Positions 44,817 to 58,696 of a stretch of DNA of 64,000 bases are shown here, piece after piece. The notes under the pieces are model-generated. The model was not told where the DNA came from. It ran no database searches and saw only the letters and a program-made list of their open reading frames with translations. The stretch is from Cristatella mucedo (Eukaryota > Bryozoa > Phylactolaemata > Cristatellidae): positions 1,908,501-1,972,500 of the forward strand of contig WPIO01000040.1 of assembly GCA_009760855.2 (NCBI GenBank), written 5' to 3'. Both the position numbers and the translations under genes were made by a program. How positions within the stretch are numbered: position 1 is the stretch's first letter; each line of letters starts with the position of its first letter.

Positions 44817-47429
44817 AGGTGATCTCTGGGAGACGCTAGAGCACACCTCGCGTCTGGGAGCCGGCCCTCAGCCATCCGTACGACACCACCAACTATACGG
44901 TCGAACGCGAATGGGCGAATATGCCTGCTGCACCTCGTTCATGCATCTATCTAGCATCGGTTGCCAATAATGGCGTCGTTGCATGGCTGCCTGCCCAGGC
45001 AGGAGCTCGAGCGGTCAAACGGCACTATCGCTGCAGCTGCTATCGACTGGCTGCCCCCAATGTCCTATGCCCTATGCTCCCACACTCTCTACGTTTGCCT
45101 ATACTTGCTTTCGTGTGACCACGTGACTGGCCAGCAGCTCCGCACTTTCGCACTTGAGACTAATGCTGCAGCTTGCGAGTTGCAACTTGTTAAGGAGGCG
45201 CGGTTCACATTGGCACAGCGAGCAAGGCTTTTTACCCGGAAAATTGGTTTATCAATGCTCAACAGGCCTCACTCGCAAATGAGGCTACGCCTTGCCTGCG
45301 CTCGGCGGTGACATTACTCGTCGATGTGCGTAACTAAGCGTCCCAGCGTACATAACAATTCTCGCGATTGGCCTTCTGGGCAACAAAATACAATTGGATT
45401 ATTCTGTCGTGACCCGCCGCCGCTTCTGCTGCCGGGGAAATGAGCTCGCCGAGCCTGGCTTTGTGTCGCTACTTAGTGGTGTGAGCGACACTGCTTTACG
45501 AACGACCCGGACACGGAAGAGGGAGCGCCTGATGCGAAGCATTTGCTCTTGAACTGCACGGGTTCCGCCCACCAGGATAGATGCGTGCGGAAAGGAAGTG
45601 TGAGTGAGTGAACAAAATCGAGCTTTTTAAGGGAATAATAGAAAGGCAGACGACGACAGTACAACCGAAGTGGAGAGAGAGAGAGCCCGCATGCTTCGGA
45701 TAACCAGATGGAAGTGCCACTAAGTACGACAGTGACATCTGATTCCTGATGAGAGAAGAGCTGTCAGGCCTAGTGCAACAACATTGCTGGCACACATTCC
45801 GCATTGCTCACTCCCATGCATACGGGCATATGAGCATACGACCATTGTTGACATGCATTCCAATCGTGCAGCAGCGAAAGGCACTCTCTCCGTGGCTTTC
45901 TTTGCTATCTTTGTAAAACGTGGAGGCCGGCAGTTCGTATAAAATCTGTGCGAGTGTGCCGTCTCAGATCGTTTACTCCAACGAGTTGGTGCCATAATTA
46001 TCTATTCGATCCGTCGTTTGCTCTCTATTGAGACCGATATGTCACTATGGCAACAGTACTGCTGGTTGTCAATGACCGGTCTGCCATTAGAAGAAGCAGC
46101 GTCGATTATAAAGTGATGGTACATCCGGTAGCCTAACAGAGCTGGTTTGTCTCAGCCAATCTGGTGCTGCTAGTCCAGAGATCTACTTCGAGGCGATCTA
46201 GCAACACGAATCGAGACCTCCTGTGTGTTGCTGCTCAAGTGTCGAATTAGGATTCAATGCCTCGACCGCTGGTGCTGTGAATTTGCTAAATCTTGTTCTC
46301 CGGACCTCGAAGCCACACGGGCACGTGACCCTCTCACGTGGCTGAACGGCAGATCGGCAGAAGCACGACCGACGTCGCACGCGGTGGAGTCAGCCTCGAC
46401 AATTGCCAAAGCCAGAACCATTTGGTTTCGTTCCGGTCGGGTACAGCACGGTGCACGCCGCAGCAATTTACTCGGCCGTAGGCATTACAGCCATCGGCGC
46501 ACTCAGAAGCTACTGGTCTTCGTCGCAATGGCGACAAACTGCTACCACCCGCACTGGAAGGGCTCCAACAGGTTACACTGTTTGGCTGCTAGAGCGAGAA
46601 GCGTGTCTGTTCGGATTGTGCTTCACACCCTTCACACCCGTGCCTACAAATAGTCAGTGGATCGATCGGTGGCCTTCAGTCAGCATTCCGCAGCTCGAGC
46701 TCTGATTTTCGAGCCTCCAAACTGACGGAAGTGACGACGACGAAGCAGCCTCGAAGCGATCCCTACCGTTCGCAATATTGAAAGGTTGTGACGAGCTGTT
46801 TATGGAAGGGCTTACGCGCCACGACCCTCTAACCTCTTGGGTCAACGCTTAGCATCACGGCCGTCCTCCTATGGCAACGTGAATACTCAGTGCCGCTTGT
46901 CACGATGCTTGACAGGCTGTGACTAAACGTCAAGCCCTTTCGAAACGTGCTCCACTAAGAAGGACTCTAAAATGGAGCCCGCGGCGCTCACCGACGCCTC
47001 GGCCGTGTCTCGGTCGCCTCTTCCGACCTCGAAATTCACGGCTGCCACGCCTGCCTCTGGCCAAAGCCCGGGGACCGCACGGCAGCAGCCTCCTCGGCTG
47101 ACGTTCGATCGCCTGCAAGCAGCCGCCTGAAGGATGGGCATTACTCATGCTCGGCTAATGTCGCCGCCAGTCACTCAGAGGCTTATGCCTAAGCTGCAGG
47201 CAGACCGAGCGAGCGAGCGAGCGGCTGGGTTTTGCCTCAGCTGCAGACGCTTAAGGGCACAGCCCTTGAGCGTCTGCATAAAGAAAGTTAGCAGTAATCT
47301 GGACGCGATGTCACAATCGCAGCTGTCGTACTCTAACGTGGGCCCTGATTTTGACGATATTCCTTAGCTAAAAGCAAGCCGGCAGAGGGCGGGGCGGGGG
47401 GGGCAATGTGCTCATTCAATGGCAAGTAA
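44817..47429. other. Gene-poor stretch
   Basis: No family recognised in 2.6 kb. A short frame, 46972-47130 (plus), starts in good context (AAAATGG) and encodes about 52 Pro/Ala/Ser-rich residues. It could be an exon, but I see no donor I trust. Confidence 0.35.
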
Positions 47430-48145
47430 GTCGCTGCTTGCTGGTCTACTGGCCTTAAGCAATCAGACGCTTACTGTTGGTACACAACTCTGAAGCCAGG
47501 CTTGTCTGTCGTAAGCGTCGCCGTTGCCGCATCCCACCACTTCTCGCCGACTCGCGCGGTGGCTTCAAATCGAGCAGCTCGTCGGCTTCATTGCTCCACG
47601 CGTCGCTTACTTTCAAGGTCACTTCATTCTCCAGTTCCGGCCGGAACCTACTAGAACATTCTCCTCCACCCCCATCAGTCTAGTCATCGTACCACTGGCT
47701 GTTCTGCCTCAAATCGCTTGGCTATACCTCGTACAAGCCTCGAATGCTTTTGGAGATCGTGCCATTAGCTCACACGCTCCCAAAGCAAGGAACTCACTAT
47801 CGACTGATGTCGTGCGACATCTCCATACTTGACGACATGTAAAAAGAAGCGTAAAACGCACTTTTTTTTTATCGCGGCAATTAGTGTATGTCCTCGTGAT
47901 TCGTCCCTTTTGTGCTTATGCACGCTGACGCTGTGAGTGCTGCCACTGACCACATTTTACATGCTGACACCGTGCACGTCACCTCTAACCATGTTATGCT
48001 TGTTGACATTGTGCTCATGACGACTGACCATTTTGTCGTGCTTCCTTTACAGCATATGCAAAGTGCCTGGACAGAAATCAAGGTCCCGAGAACGCTATGC
48101 AATACGTGCTATTATCACTGCTATTATTATAACAGTAAATGAGCG
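47430..48145 (+). mobile_element. LINE-A copy with 3' end
   Basis: Plus-strand fragments ARLVCRKRRRCRIPPLLAD, then EPTRTFSSTPIS-type diverged region, then the long 3' region with ACCATGTTATGCTTGTTGAC and ATTATTATAA at the end (48120-48135). Confidence 0.75.
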
Positions 48146-48229
48146 ATGCTTAAGCCGCTTGAGTGCTTCAAAACTAGTCGGTCTCTTGGAATGGGAGGAG
48201 GTTTAAAGATCTTATTAGAACTACAGAAT

Positions 48230-48600
48230 TACTAGGCGAGACCAAATTCCTACTCAAGAGGACACCCCGAGAGTATGGTTGGTCTAGGAAGGAACTTTTC
48301 TCTTGTACTAAGTACTGCTGTTGTGCAACCATCACCATGTGATCGGAATTTAGTGTCCTCTTTAAAATTGCTTACATTTTTAAAAGTTTGATTGAGAAGG
48401 CAGCCTCCGCAGCTGTAGATCATGTCCAATTCCTGTCTAAGATTATGGACTACCACTACTACTGTGGCTTAAAAAAATTAACTAGCCTCCCAGATCTGTC
48501 TAGGCTGGACTACTGTGACTCTTTTTTGGCTTGGCTAACGAAATAATCTATTAAGCTTATGTAGCTGGCGATGAATGTAGCCAAAGCAAGGCTAATCCAC
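48230..48600 (+). mobile_element. LINE-B RT fragment, decayed
   Basis: Similar in order to 41760-41990: AGACCAAATTCCTACTCAAG, then a VDHVQFLSKIMDY-type segment and a SRLDYCDSFLAWL-type segment. Multiple frames and stops. Confidence 0.55.
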
Positions 48601-48715
48601 ATCCCTAGTTTGGCACAGAGGTTAAGGTGCTCGCCTTAAGCGACCAAGGTCAATGGGCTCGCCTTTCACGACTGAGGTCGTGGGCTCGAGTCTGTGGCGT
48701 ACGGATATTAAATTT
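48601..48715 (+). mobile_element. SINE head fragment
   Basis: Carries TTTCACGACTGAGGTCGTGGGCTCGAGTC, a variant of the tRNA-like head of the main SINE family. The tail is lost in AT-rich sequence. Confidence 0.5.
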
Positions 48716-48929
48716 TAATTTTAATACAGCGGTGTAGAATTTACTCCGATAACCAAGCGCGAGATTTCTCATTTTCACTATCTTGATAAACATGTAATGA
48801 ATATGTTAGAAAAAATGGTAGGATGAAGCCACGAAAGTCGAAGCGCGAAGTGGCGAAGGACGACTTTATATACAGTATATACTGCAGATTTATATATATA
48901 AAGATTTATTAAAATATTTAACGTGCGTA

Positions 48930-49489
48930 TGTATATACATTAGCGAGCGGTGCCCTGCCCTGCCGGGGTCGCGGGTGCCACCCGGGCCTCCCAGTTCCGG
49001 AACAGGGGCCACACGGCTTCCGAGCCGGTAATGGCGTCGCAGACGCAGTGCCAACTTAAAGCCGTCTTTTCCGCGCGTGGGATGCCGACGTCGGCCAGGA
49101 AAGCTTAGTTGTTTGGCCACCAGCTGCCGAGAGCCCTGACCACGAAGAGCCTCACCACTGCCGACCGGTAGCCAGCGGTCAGGAAAGACCGGGCAATGGC
49201 TGCCTCTTTATCGGTCTTCTTCCGGGCCGCCATAATCAGAGTATCCTCGCTGCTATCGAATGGCACGGTCACATCAACAATTACTAAATCAGTGCCGTTG
49301 TCAATGACCTGGTCCGGCTTGAGATCCAGAACACCGGCAAGCGGGAGGGCGCGGCCTGCCGACATGCAGTTGAGCGTTGTGGCCGGAAGAGCTCCGATTA
49401 GGCGGCCCAGAACCGGGTTTTGTGTCGGGCCGTAAATGCATGCAGCATCCGCCGGCAGAGGCTCAACACGTGGCAAGCATACAGAAGCT

Positions 49490-49500
<11 letters not shown>
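48930..49500 (-). mobile_element. R2/NeSL-type LINE, endonuclease-domain fragment
   Basis: The minus strand reads LDLKPDQVIDNGTDLVIVDV, then TVPFDSSEDTL, then ARSFLTAGYRSAVVRLF and RALGSWWPNN. This is the order of the restriction-like endonuclease (PD-(D/E)XK) and C-terminal end of R2/NeSL-type retrotransposons: P-D, a D in IVDVTVP and a lysine further on. Sequence past the stop near 49105 keeps some similarity. Single fragment, 5' part missing. It abuts LINE-B. Confidence 0.65.
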
Positions 49501-51065
<1,565 letters not shown>

Positions 51066-51078
51066 CGTGCTTATGTTA

Positions 51079-51208
<130 letters not shown>

Positions 51209-51589
51209 ACTTCAGGAGCTGCGAGTTTGGATATCTATATTCCGTGATCTGAGCAATTGCACGATGCATCCTTCGTGCTTGTAACGCGCCTTGCCAACGT
51301 CTGTCGCCGGTTGGCGCGTTTCTCTAGTCTTATCCTTCGCGTGAAGGTGGCCGAGCCGAAGAAGCCGGCGCCAGAGACGCCAGTTTCGCCGAGGCAGCTG
51401 CTGCCTGAAACTCGCGAACTCAAATGCTGCTGCTTAGTATTTCGCACCTGAATACCGCGGATTTCCTGAGGGCTGAGCCTGCGGTTTTTTTCGGATGAAC
51501 TACCAACCTTCCCATGTACACCAGTACCGCGACATGTAGCCAGCGGTATGGCAGCGCATGCGGCATCAGCTTTACATTCAGCTACCGTT

Positions 51590-51868
51590 ATGTAATGTAA
51601 TGTATCTCCGTCTGTAACTCCACAAATTCATCAAGACCATGTGGGTGTTACGCAGGAGTTTTGTATAGGGCACTCGCAGCCTAAGCGGCTTTCGGTACGC
51701 ATTCGGTAGCCAGCAGACTTCCTCTCATGAACAAAGAGAAAGTGGGAAGCATAGCAAAGTCAGGAGAGCAGTTGAGGTAGCGAGTAGAATGGAAGTTGCA
51801 GCTCAGGACCGCTGAAAAGGATGAGCCGTAGTCGGCAGTAGGAGAGTAGTTGTCGTTGCGTAAGAAAG
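51590..51868 (-). mobile_element. LINE-B 3' end, reversed
   Basis: The complement of the LINE-B tail starts TAATGTAATGTATCTCCGTC at 51592. It continues through the TAAGCGGCTTTCGGTACGC and GGATGAGCCGTAGTCGGCAG segments. Truncated at about 51868, next to a tandem repeat. Confidence 0.85.
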
Positions 51869-51990
51869 CTTTACATCCGGCTACCGTCAGCTTTACATCC
51901 GGCTACCGTCAGCTTTACATCCGGCTACCGTTAGCTTTACATCCGGCTGCTGCAAGCTTTACAACCGGCTGCCGTCAGTTTAAAATCCTG
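51869..51990. repeat. 22-bp tandem repeat
   Basis: AGCTTTACATCCGGCTACCGTC occurs about five times; the first three copies are nearly perfect and the last two degenerate. A diverged unit also occurs at about 51570, on the other side of the LINE-B insertion. Confidence 0.85.
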
Positions 51991-52309
51991 CTGCCGTTAG
52001 CAAGCGAGTAGCAAAGATGAGAAGCTCAATGCAAAATGTTCACCCGCGTAAATGGGCGAGACACTTTCTAAATATCATGCATACACTGGCCTTCGATGCA
52101 AGCATTCAAATTGAAATTTCAGTACAACTACCGATGCTACAACAGACCGAGCCTCGATAGTTCCGGTTACCAAAGCGAGGTCGCCGAGCTGCGAGTCTCT
52201 TAAACGATCCTAAATCCTCTGACGCAGGCGATCCTTTTCGCAGCATTTTGCTATACTTTCAATTGATAAGTTCGCGAGATTATTTGCTGCCGCAGTGCTC
52301 AACATGTGC

Positions 52310-52375
52310 GAGGAGGTTAGGCCGTCATAAACACGCTCGCGAGGAGGTTAGGCCGTCATAGCCACGCGGACAACG
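52310..52375. repeat. Tandem duplication, about 34 bp
   Basis: GCGAGGAGGTTAGGCCGTCATA occurs twice, separated by a short spacer. Confidence 0.75.
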
Positions 52376-52404
52376 GCGACTTTACGTGATGTCGCGTGAT
52401 AAGC

Positions 52405-52605
52405 AGGCTTTAAAAGTACTAGCTGATTTAACAGCCTCTTTTGCATAGCGACAGAACACAATATTGACGGCTGTTACCACCGCTTGTTGCAGCGGCAACA
52501 AAGGATCGCACCCACCGCAGGATTTGAACCCACGAACTCGGGACCGAGGTCGTGAAAAGTAACCGTCCTTACCTAGTGCGTACCGTCACGGCTCATCGAA
52601 TCGTC
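52405..52605 (-). mobile_element. tRNA-derived SINE copy
   Basis: Complete reversed copy. The plus strand has CTGATTTAACAGCCTCTTTTGC (tail), GGATTTGAACCCACG (complement of B box) and CCTTACCTAGTGCGTACCGT (complement of the A-box side). Confidence 0.8.
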
Positions 52606-52689
52606 GTCGTGGCAGTCAGCCCTCGGTTGCCGCAGGAAGCGGAAGAGATTGCCTAACCAGGACAAAGGAATTTATAATAGATTTGTTAT

Positions 52690-53135
52690 CCAAATATTCA
52701 GCGGCCGGTTACTCGTTCCTGGCCGCATTATCTCGACGACCTGCACTGGCTACCAGTCAAGCAACGGATCGACTTCAAGGTTTTGTCCTTCACTCTAGGT
52801 CACTTCATTCTTTGGCTCCAGCCTATCTCTCAGATCTACTTCCCCACCAGGCCAAGCATCGTACCACCCGCTTTTCGGAATCCAACAATTTACCAATACC
52901 TCGTACAAACCTCAAATCCTTTGGAGACCGTGCATTTAGCTCGTATGCTCCCAAAGCCTGGAACTCACTCCCGACTTGCGTCAGAGCGTCCCCCTGTTGT
53001 TTATCAAGCATCATAAACTCACCATTCAATTGCGTTTCCCTTTGCAGCAAATGTAAAACGCCTAGAAAGAGATTGAGTTCTCTAAGAGCGCTTTATCAAG
53101 TGCATTATTATTATTATTATTATTATCGACGGCCT
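52690..53135 (+). mobile_element. LINE-A C-terminal and 3' end
   Basis: Plus-strand fragments LHWLPVKQRIDFKV, FILWLQPISQIYFP, RTNLKSFGDRAFSSYAPKAW, then TTTGCAGCAAATGTAA and CTTTATCAAGTGCATTATTATT. It is the best-preserved 3' half of the family in the window. Confidence 0.85.
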
Positions 53136-53534
53136 CGTCGCTCGTCTGAGCGAAGCCTTCCGAGCGCGTCACTGGCAAGCAACGAACGCGTCACTTTCGC
53201 ACGTCTTGGTCCTTCACTTTAGGGAAAGGGTTCGGCACTCTCCATCGATTGTGGCGCAGCGGCGAGAGCGGCGGCACCGTGCGCGCGTGCGCGAAGGAGG
53301 TCGCTCTTCGTCGTCGCCGCCGCCGCCGCTGCGGCAGCGTCGCCTTTCACGCTGCTTCAGAGCCCGCGACATACGCCGATGGCCGATGGCCGATGGCCGG
53401 CTTTCTCACTGAGATCTTTCGCGCCTGCACCTAATGTCTGCACATCCTCCAGACTTGCACGTGTCCAGGACTAACTCGTATCCAGCTCGCGATTGCGTGA
53501 ACTCTGCCATCTCTTGACAGTTCCGTATTTTCTT

Positions 53535-53662
53535 TCGCGCTACTGATCTCGCTCGCCCATCTGATTGATCACTATTGATCGATCTCGCTCGCCCATCTGA
53601 TTGATCACTATTGACTGATCTCTCTCGCCCATCTGATTGATCACTATTGGTTGATCTCGCTC
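53535..53662. repeat. 36-bp tandem repeat
   Basis: GATCTCGCTCGCCCATCTGATTGATCACTATT-type unit, 3.3 copies. The unit is a multiple of three; on the minus strand it keeps one frame open as NSDQSDGRARSI repeats within an unsupported frame (53954-53406). Confidence 0.85.
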
Positions 53663-54264
53663 GGCGCCTGTGAGCTTCTTGACACTTGGCGTGCGTTACA
53701 ACTCGCTGCAATAGAGACTCAGTTCCGAGAGGTCGGCGACGAGAAGTATGGAGCCGCATGCAGCGCCACCATGCGGACGCAAACGTGGATGCGCCCGTCG
53801 TTGCCCTCACGTAAGCCACACGACCTTTGGCCCTGACTCGTGCACGCCGTGCAAAGCGCAACAAAAACCTAGTAGACGAAACGAGGTAGACGCGCTTACA
53901 TGTACACGTCTCCACCATCGTAAGTGCAGACATTGTTTTCGTGTCCTCGTGCATTGCCGTGTGCTATGCAAGCAACCGCATCTGAAAGGGCAGTCGCTAG
54001 CGAAGCCTCCTTGACTCATCGGAGCCGGACGGTGTCAGGTCAAAGCAGCCTGGGACGCTGCGACACCTCGTAGCTAAGCCAGCCGAAGTGCATTCCGCTG
54101 TAAGCGCATATTTAACCATTACTCTGAAGAAAACAAGTCCGTATCGGCGTAATACAGTGGCGGTGAGAGATCGTACACACCTCAGAGGGGGGCCTCGTAC
54201 CTTTCTTTGCAATACCGACCGTATGAGTGCTCGCAAGCTCGCGGTCACGCAGCACCCTCTCTTT

Positions 54265-54345
54265 GATAACAATAATAATGACAACAATAATGATAACACC
54301 TTTGTATAGCGCCCTCGGAGAACTGAACGTTTGGGGTCGTTCAAT
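54265..54345 (-). mobile_element. LINE-A 3' end remnant
   Basis: AACAATAATGATAACACCTTT and GTATAGCGCCCTCGGAGAAC are the complement of the family 3' end. Nothing further upstream is preserved. Confidence 0.6.
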
Positions 54346-54931
54346 CGCCGCCGACGCGTTCAAGCATTTCCACCAGGCGCCGCCGGCCAAAAGGCGTGTC
54401 CCTTCGTTATCGGGGTCAGTGGGTCAGCTACCGCTGGGCCCGCCGCTCGCGCAATCGCTCATGCCAGGGAGGCGCCCACTGACAGCAGCGTCAGGTCTTC
54501 CGGCATCGCGTCGAGCGCGGCGGCGGCGGGCGTGTCCGGGAGTCGCGCCTCGCGCCGCTCGGTAGCGCTCGGGGGGGGGGCTTCGCTTGACGTCTGACGA
54601 TTAATGAGCCTCGCGATGGGCGCAGGAATTCGAGCCCGCCGCCACGCTCGCGTGCGCACGTCCGTCGCCATCTGTCGCCTGCCGCCACCGCCACCGCTAG
54701 GCCGTCGGACTAGCGGCCGGAGCCGGAGCCGCTTTCCCGCCTCGTTCGACTCACCGCCCGGCGGCGGCTGAAAGCTGCTGCCAAGCGCCGAAGCGGAGCT
54801 GAAGTCGCTGTGAAGTCGCTAGGTCGCAGCGAGTCAACTCGGCGGCTGCGCCCGAAGAGGAAGAGCTCGAAGCACGTCGAAGCAGAAGTCTCGTCGCAGG
54901 TAAGCGTCGCCGCCGTCTGGTCGCATGGCGC

Positions 54932-54932
<1 letters not shown>

Positions 54933-54970
<38 letters not shown>

Positions 54971-55017
54971 AGAGAGAGAGAGAGAGTGAGAGAGAAGGAG
55001 AGAGAGAGACAGAGAGT
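54933..55017. repeat. GA microsatellite
   Basis: GA tract with a few substitutions. Confidence 0.9.
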
Positions 55018-56578
55018 GGATCCTCGTTCCACTCCGCCGCCGCCGCTACCATCCTTCCCCGCTCGCTGTTTCCCCCAGAATCAGAACATTATCCGCTCGT
55101 TCTTGCTTCCCGCTCGCAAACAATTGCCCCCTGACCTCGCAGACCCTGTCCTGCTCGCCCTGACGGCGAACCGGCGGCAGCCTCCTTCGTCGTCTCGGCG
55201 TGTCTTGCGGCGGCGCCACGCAGTCACCGCTGCGCGCCCGACGGCGAACCAGGCGGCGGCGTCTCTCCGCGCCAGCTCAGCTGCCGCGCGCCGCACGTCC
55301 CCCCTCACTCGTCACACCGCCGCAGCCTACCACTCTCCACCCCCAGCGTCCACCGTCGCCAGCGTCAGTAATCATGAGTCGCCGCAAGTTGGCAACCTGG
55401 CGACTTCCGGATCGATCGGAGCGGTGAAACCGTGGCGGGGGCCTAAAGTGCGGATGAAGAGGGCGCTCGCGTACCCTGACGTAATCGCGTTCTTTTTCAC
55501 CGAGCTCCCCCCTCACGGCATCGCCAGGAGAGCGGAAGCTGCCAGCACCGCTAGATGGCGCCGCGGACGTCCGCCGCCTTCGAAGCCATACTGAAGCAGC
55601 AAATATGCTCGGAGCTTCGCTACTGCAGACCGAGGCGGGCTCTCCTTCGCCGTCCCTCGCTGCGCTGTCACGTGCCACGCGCTGCTTGTGCCACGCGTCA
55701 CGTGCTGCGCAGTCACGTGCTGCGCTCGCCTCGCAGCTAGGTAAGGAGGCCGCCGCCTTAAGAGTCGGATTCCGCCGCGGCGGCGGCCATAGAAAATCGG
55801 CTTTAGAAAATCGGAAAATTTAGAAAATTAGAAAATCGGCTGGGCGGCAGCGGCCCGTCCACGCGGCGGCCCACTGCCGTCCGCTACTGTCACGGCTGCC
55901 GACCAGCAGCTTCCACTTCCGCCCACTTCCGGCCTGTACCGCCGCGGCCGAAGCTTCCCGAAGGTTCGTCGGCTCAGCTGGCGGCTTGGCATACGCCGAG
56001 CAAGCGCCGCCATTGGTCATCTCCATGTGCGTCAACTTTGCCCCTGCACCGCGCGAGCCAGTGCGGCGTTCGCGTGACGTCTCAACCGGCGCGTCGGCGC
56101 GCGTGGAGACGGCGCTGGTTAATTCATTCATTTAGTTATCAAACCGTTTAATTGTCCAGCAGCCGAACGCTTGCGTACCTGCAGCACAATCGCCGTCTGA
56201 CTGCCCCTGGGAAGGTCGGGGGGGGTGACGCTGGCGAGCGTGGCTGCGAGGGCGGCTGACTTGCGAGCGAGCGAACGACCGGCGCGGCGACTCAGCTGCC
56301 TCGCGACAGTTTCCATGGCGATCGAGCGTAGCTTTAAGACTAAACCTGCCGGCTTAAGCCGCCAGGTTTACGCGGCGAGTCTAGCTTCCTATCTGCTTCC
56401 TACCTACTCGAGTTTTCGGTGTGTGCGTCAACACGTCAATACCGGAGGGGCGGTCCGAGACTTAGGGACGACTTAGCGGAGGGCAGCGGAGAAGCCGAAC
56501 GCGGTGTTCTACTCTTTTCTGACCACGACTATCGGGCGGGCGGGCGACCTTCTCTGTCTAGGCGTAGGCGCCGTCTCT
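55018..56578. other. CpG-rich gene-poor stretch
   Basis: GC-rich sequence with many overlapping arginine/alanine-rich frames on both strands. None matches a family I know. Confidence 0.4.
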
Positions 56579-56624
56579 GGCGGCCGCATCAGCTCCACGA
56601 TCAAGTGGAGCTGATGCGGCCGCC
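56579..56624. repeat. Perfect 20-bp inverted repeat
   Basis: GGCGGCCGCATCAGCTCCAC at 56579-56598 and its exact complement at 56605-56624, with a 6-base loop. It would form a very stable hairpin. No mismatch in 20 pairs. Confidence 0.95.
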
Positions 56625-57231
56625 GTCTTCTTTCCGTCGAAAAGCGTGGCGCACGACTCGACCGGGGACGTCATCGAAGCGTTCGGCGAGAGTCACGTGT
56701 CCATGGGAGTCTGGGCGCCACAACGAATCGGATAGTGAGACGGCGAGCAGTAAAGGCAACGGTGGAAGGTTAAAATTCGCCCGGAAGGGATGTATCTCGG
56801 ACGCCATTTCCCACATCCGTCCGCCCCCTCTGAGAGGAGCAATTTTTCCCTGATCTATCTGGAGGCGGAGCCAGTAGGAGTCGAGACTGATAGATATAGA
56901 GGACGACTGACCGCGTAAATCTGCTGCAAACGGGAGTAGAGCTGAGGTCAAAAGTCAAAAGTGAGTAGGGAACAATACCTAGCAAACCCGCAAGCTTTAG
57001 AGCTTGCCGACCGCGCGACGCCGCCAGGCCGAGCCGGGGGAAGGAACGTTTGAGCGAGAGCTTTTCGTTTGAGCGCTTGGGAGCGGGAGGTGCGTGGGGC
57101 GTTGCTGGCTTCGCGGTGCTTCGGCACGGCGGCGGCAACGTCCAGCGAAATCTGGCGCGTGCGATCGCCCGACGCTCAGGCGTCGCCAGCTTGCACGCGC
57201 GAGATTGTCGTCGCCGTCGGCAGGTGGCACC
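56625..57231. other. Upstream region of the Rap gene
   Basis: GC-rich, and probably includes the promoter and 5' untranslated region. The frame of the GTPase is open upstream to 57094, but nothing before ATG 57232 resembles the family. Confidence 0.45.
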
Positions 57232-57768
57232 ATGAGGGAGTACAAGGTGGTGCTGTTCGGCAGCGGCGGCGTCGGCAAGTCGGCCATCACGGTGCAGTTC
57301 GCCGCCGGCCGCTTCGTGCAGAACTACAACCCGACGGTCGAGGACGTGTACCGGAAGGACATCGCCGTCAACGGCGAGCCGGCCGTCGTCGAGGTGCTGG
57401 ACACCGCCGGCACGGAGCAGTTCGCGTCGATGCGCGACCTCTACATCAAGAACGGCGAGGGCTTCGTCGTCGTCTACAGCATCTGCTCGCGCCAGTCCTT
57501 CAAGGACGTGTCGCCCATGCGCGACCAGATAGCGGCCATCAAGCGCCGCAAGCTCGTGCCCATCGTGCTCGTCGGCAACAAGTGCGACATGGAGGCCGAG
57601 CGCGAGGTGCCGACGGACGAGGGCGAGAGCATGGCGCAGGCCTGGCGCTGCCCTTTCTTCGAGGTGTCCGCCAAGAAGCGCATCAACGTCGACAACGTCT
57701 TCTCCGAGGCGGTCCACCAGATCGTGCGGCAGCGAAAGGGCGGCCAAGGGCGCTGCGTCCTGCTGTAG
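57232..57768 (+). CDS. Rap-family small GTPase
   Basis: 178 residues without introns. P-loop GSGGVGKS (10-17), switch [12 protein letters not shown] (32-42), DTAGTEQF (57-64), NKCD and SAKK. It ends in the CAAX box CVLL, predicting geranylgeranylation and membrane attachment. Thr61 in place of the Ras glutamine is the Rap hallmark. MREYKVV and the switch II sequence fit Rap1/Rap2. Residue 39 is Val, where Rap2 has Phe and Rap1 Ser, so the subfamily is open. Rap proteins control adhesion and cytoskeleton. The start has a CACCATGAGG context. No intron may mean an intronless gene or a retrocopy. Confidence 0.92.
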   Translation: MREYKVVLFGSGGVGKSAITVQFAAGRFVQNYNPTVEDVYRKDIAVNGEPAVVEVLDTAGTEQFASMRDLYIKNGEGFVVVYSICSRQSFKDVSPMRDQIAAIKRRKLVPIVLVGNKCDMEAEREVPTDEGESMAQAWRCPFFEVSAKKRINVDNVFSEAVHQIVRQRKGGQGRCVLL

Positions 57769-58640
57769 CTGCTGCCTCTCAGTCGTCCTGCAAGCGATGT
57801 CGCCCGGCAGCGCAGCGGCGGCGCCGCCGCCGGCGAGGCAGAGCCAGCCCCGCAAAGGGAAGGGCTCGCGAAATCGCCCTCGGGGCCCTAGCTCACTCGG
57901 CGGCCGCAGAGGACGCACGCTTGCGGCTGCTCAGGGCGCCGCCCGAGCGGGACGCGCGCGTTTCGCCGCGTCCGAAAAGCTGAACGCGATGGCCTCGCGT
58001 CGGTGCTGGATGTACGCAGCTCGCAACTTCGCGACGATGCGGCTAGCTGCCAGTTGGGTCGCTGCTACTAGCCGCCGCCGCCAGCGCCACTGGCGGCGGC
58101 GGTGGCGGCCATTGCAGCATGTGTGGCGGCGTCGTGCGCCGATGCGCGGGAATCGCTGTGGGTGCGTGCTTCGAGGAAAGACAGCAGTTACCGGCTATTA
58201 TCGTTTGGGCTTGAGCGGCGACGTCTTTGTCCAGATTGTGCTACGCAGCGGTAGATCGTGGACGTTCGACAAAACTGATTCGCTTCCTCAGCAAATGTTT
58301 AGCTTTCGCAGCGATACTTGCCAAATTTCTGACGAGAGCGCTTTCTCACCCGCCTCCCGAGAAGCTTCTGAACGAGCCTTTCCGGAAGCTGAAGCCTCTC
58401 AGCGGCCGCCGCGAGTTCAGACGAGCTGAATCGGCGCGCTACGGCGGCGGCGCGTGCTTTCGTGATAATTTCAGGAAACTGGCTTTAGTTTTCTTACGAT
58501 GCTGCTAGCCCTGAAAGCCTAATTCTATACAATTTGCTCAAACAGAAGCCCGTACGTTACGAGGTGACCTGTGCAATTGATTCGCTTCGAGAGCAAACCT
58601 AATTTAATCTAGTATAATAATAAATTAATATATATATATA

Positions 58641-58696
<56 letters not shown>

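Noticed and set aside
44546-44875. Poly-alanine protein
   Set aside because: The frame exists only through the CTG/CCG repeat.
51869-51990. CRISPR array
   Set aside because: Contiguous 22-bp units without unique spacers, in an animal genome.
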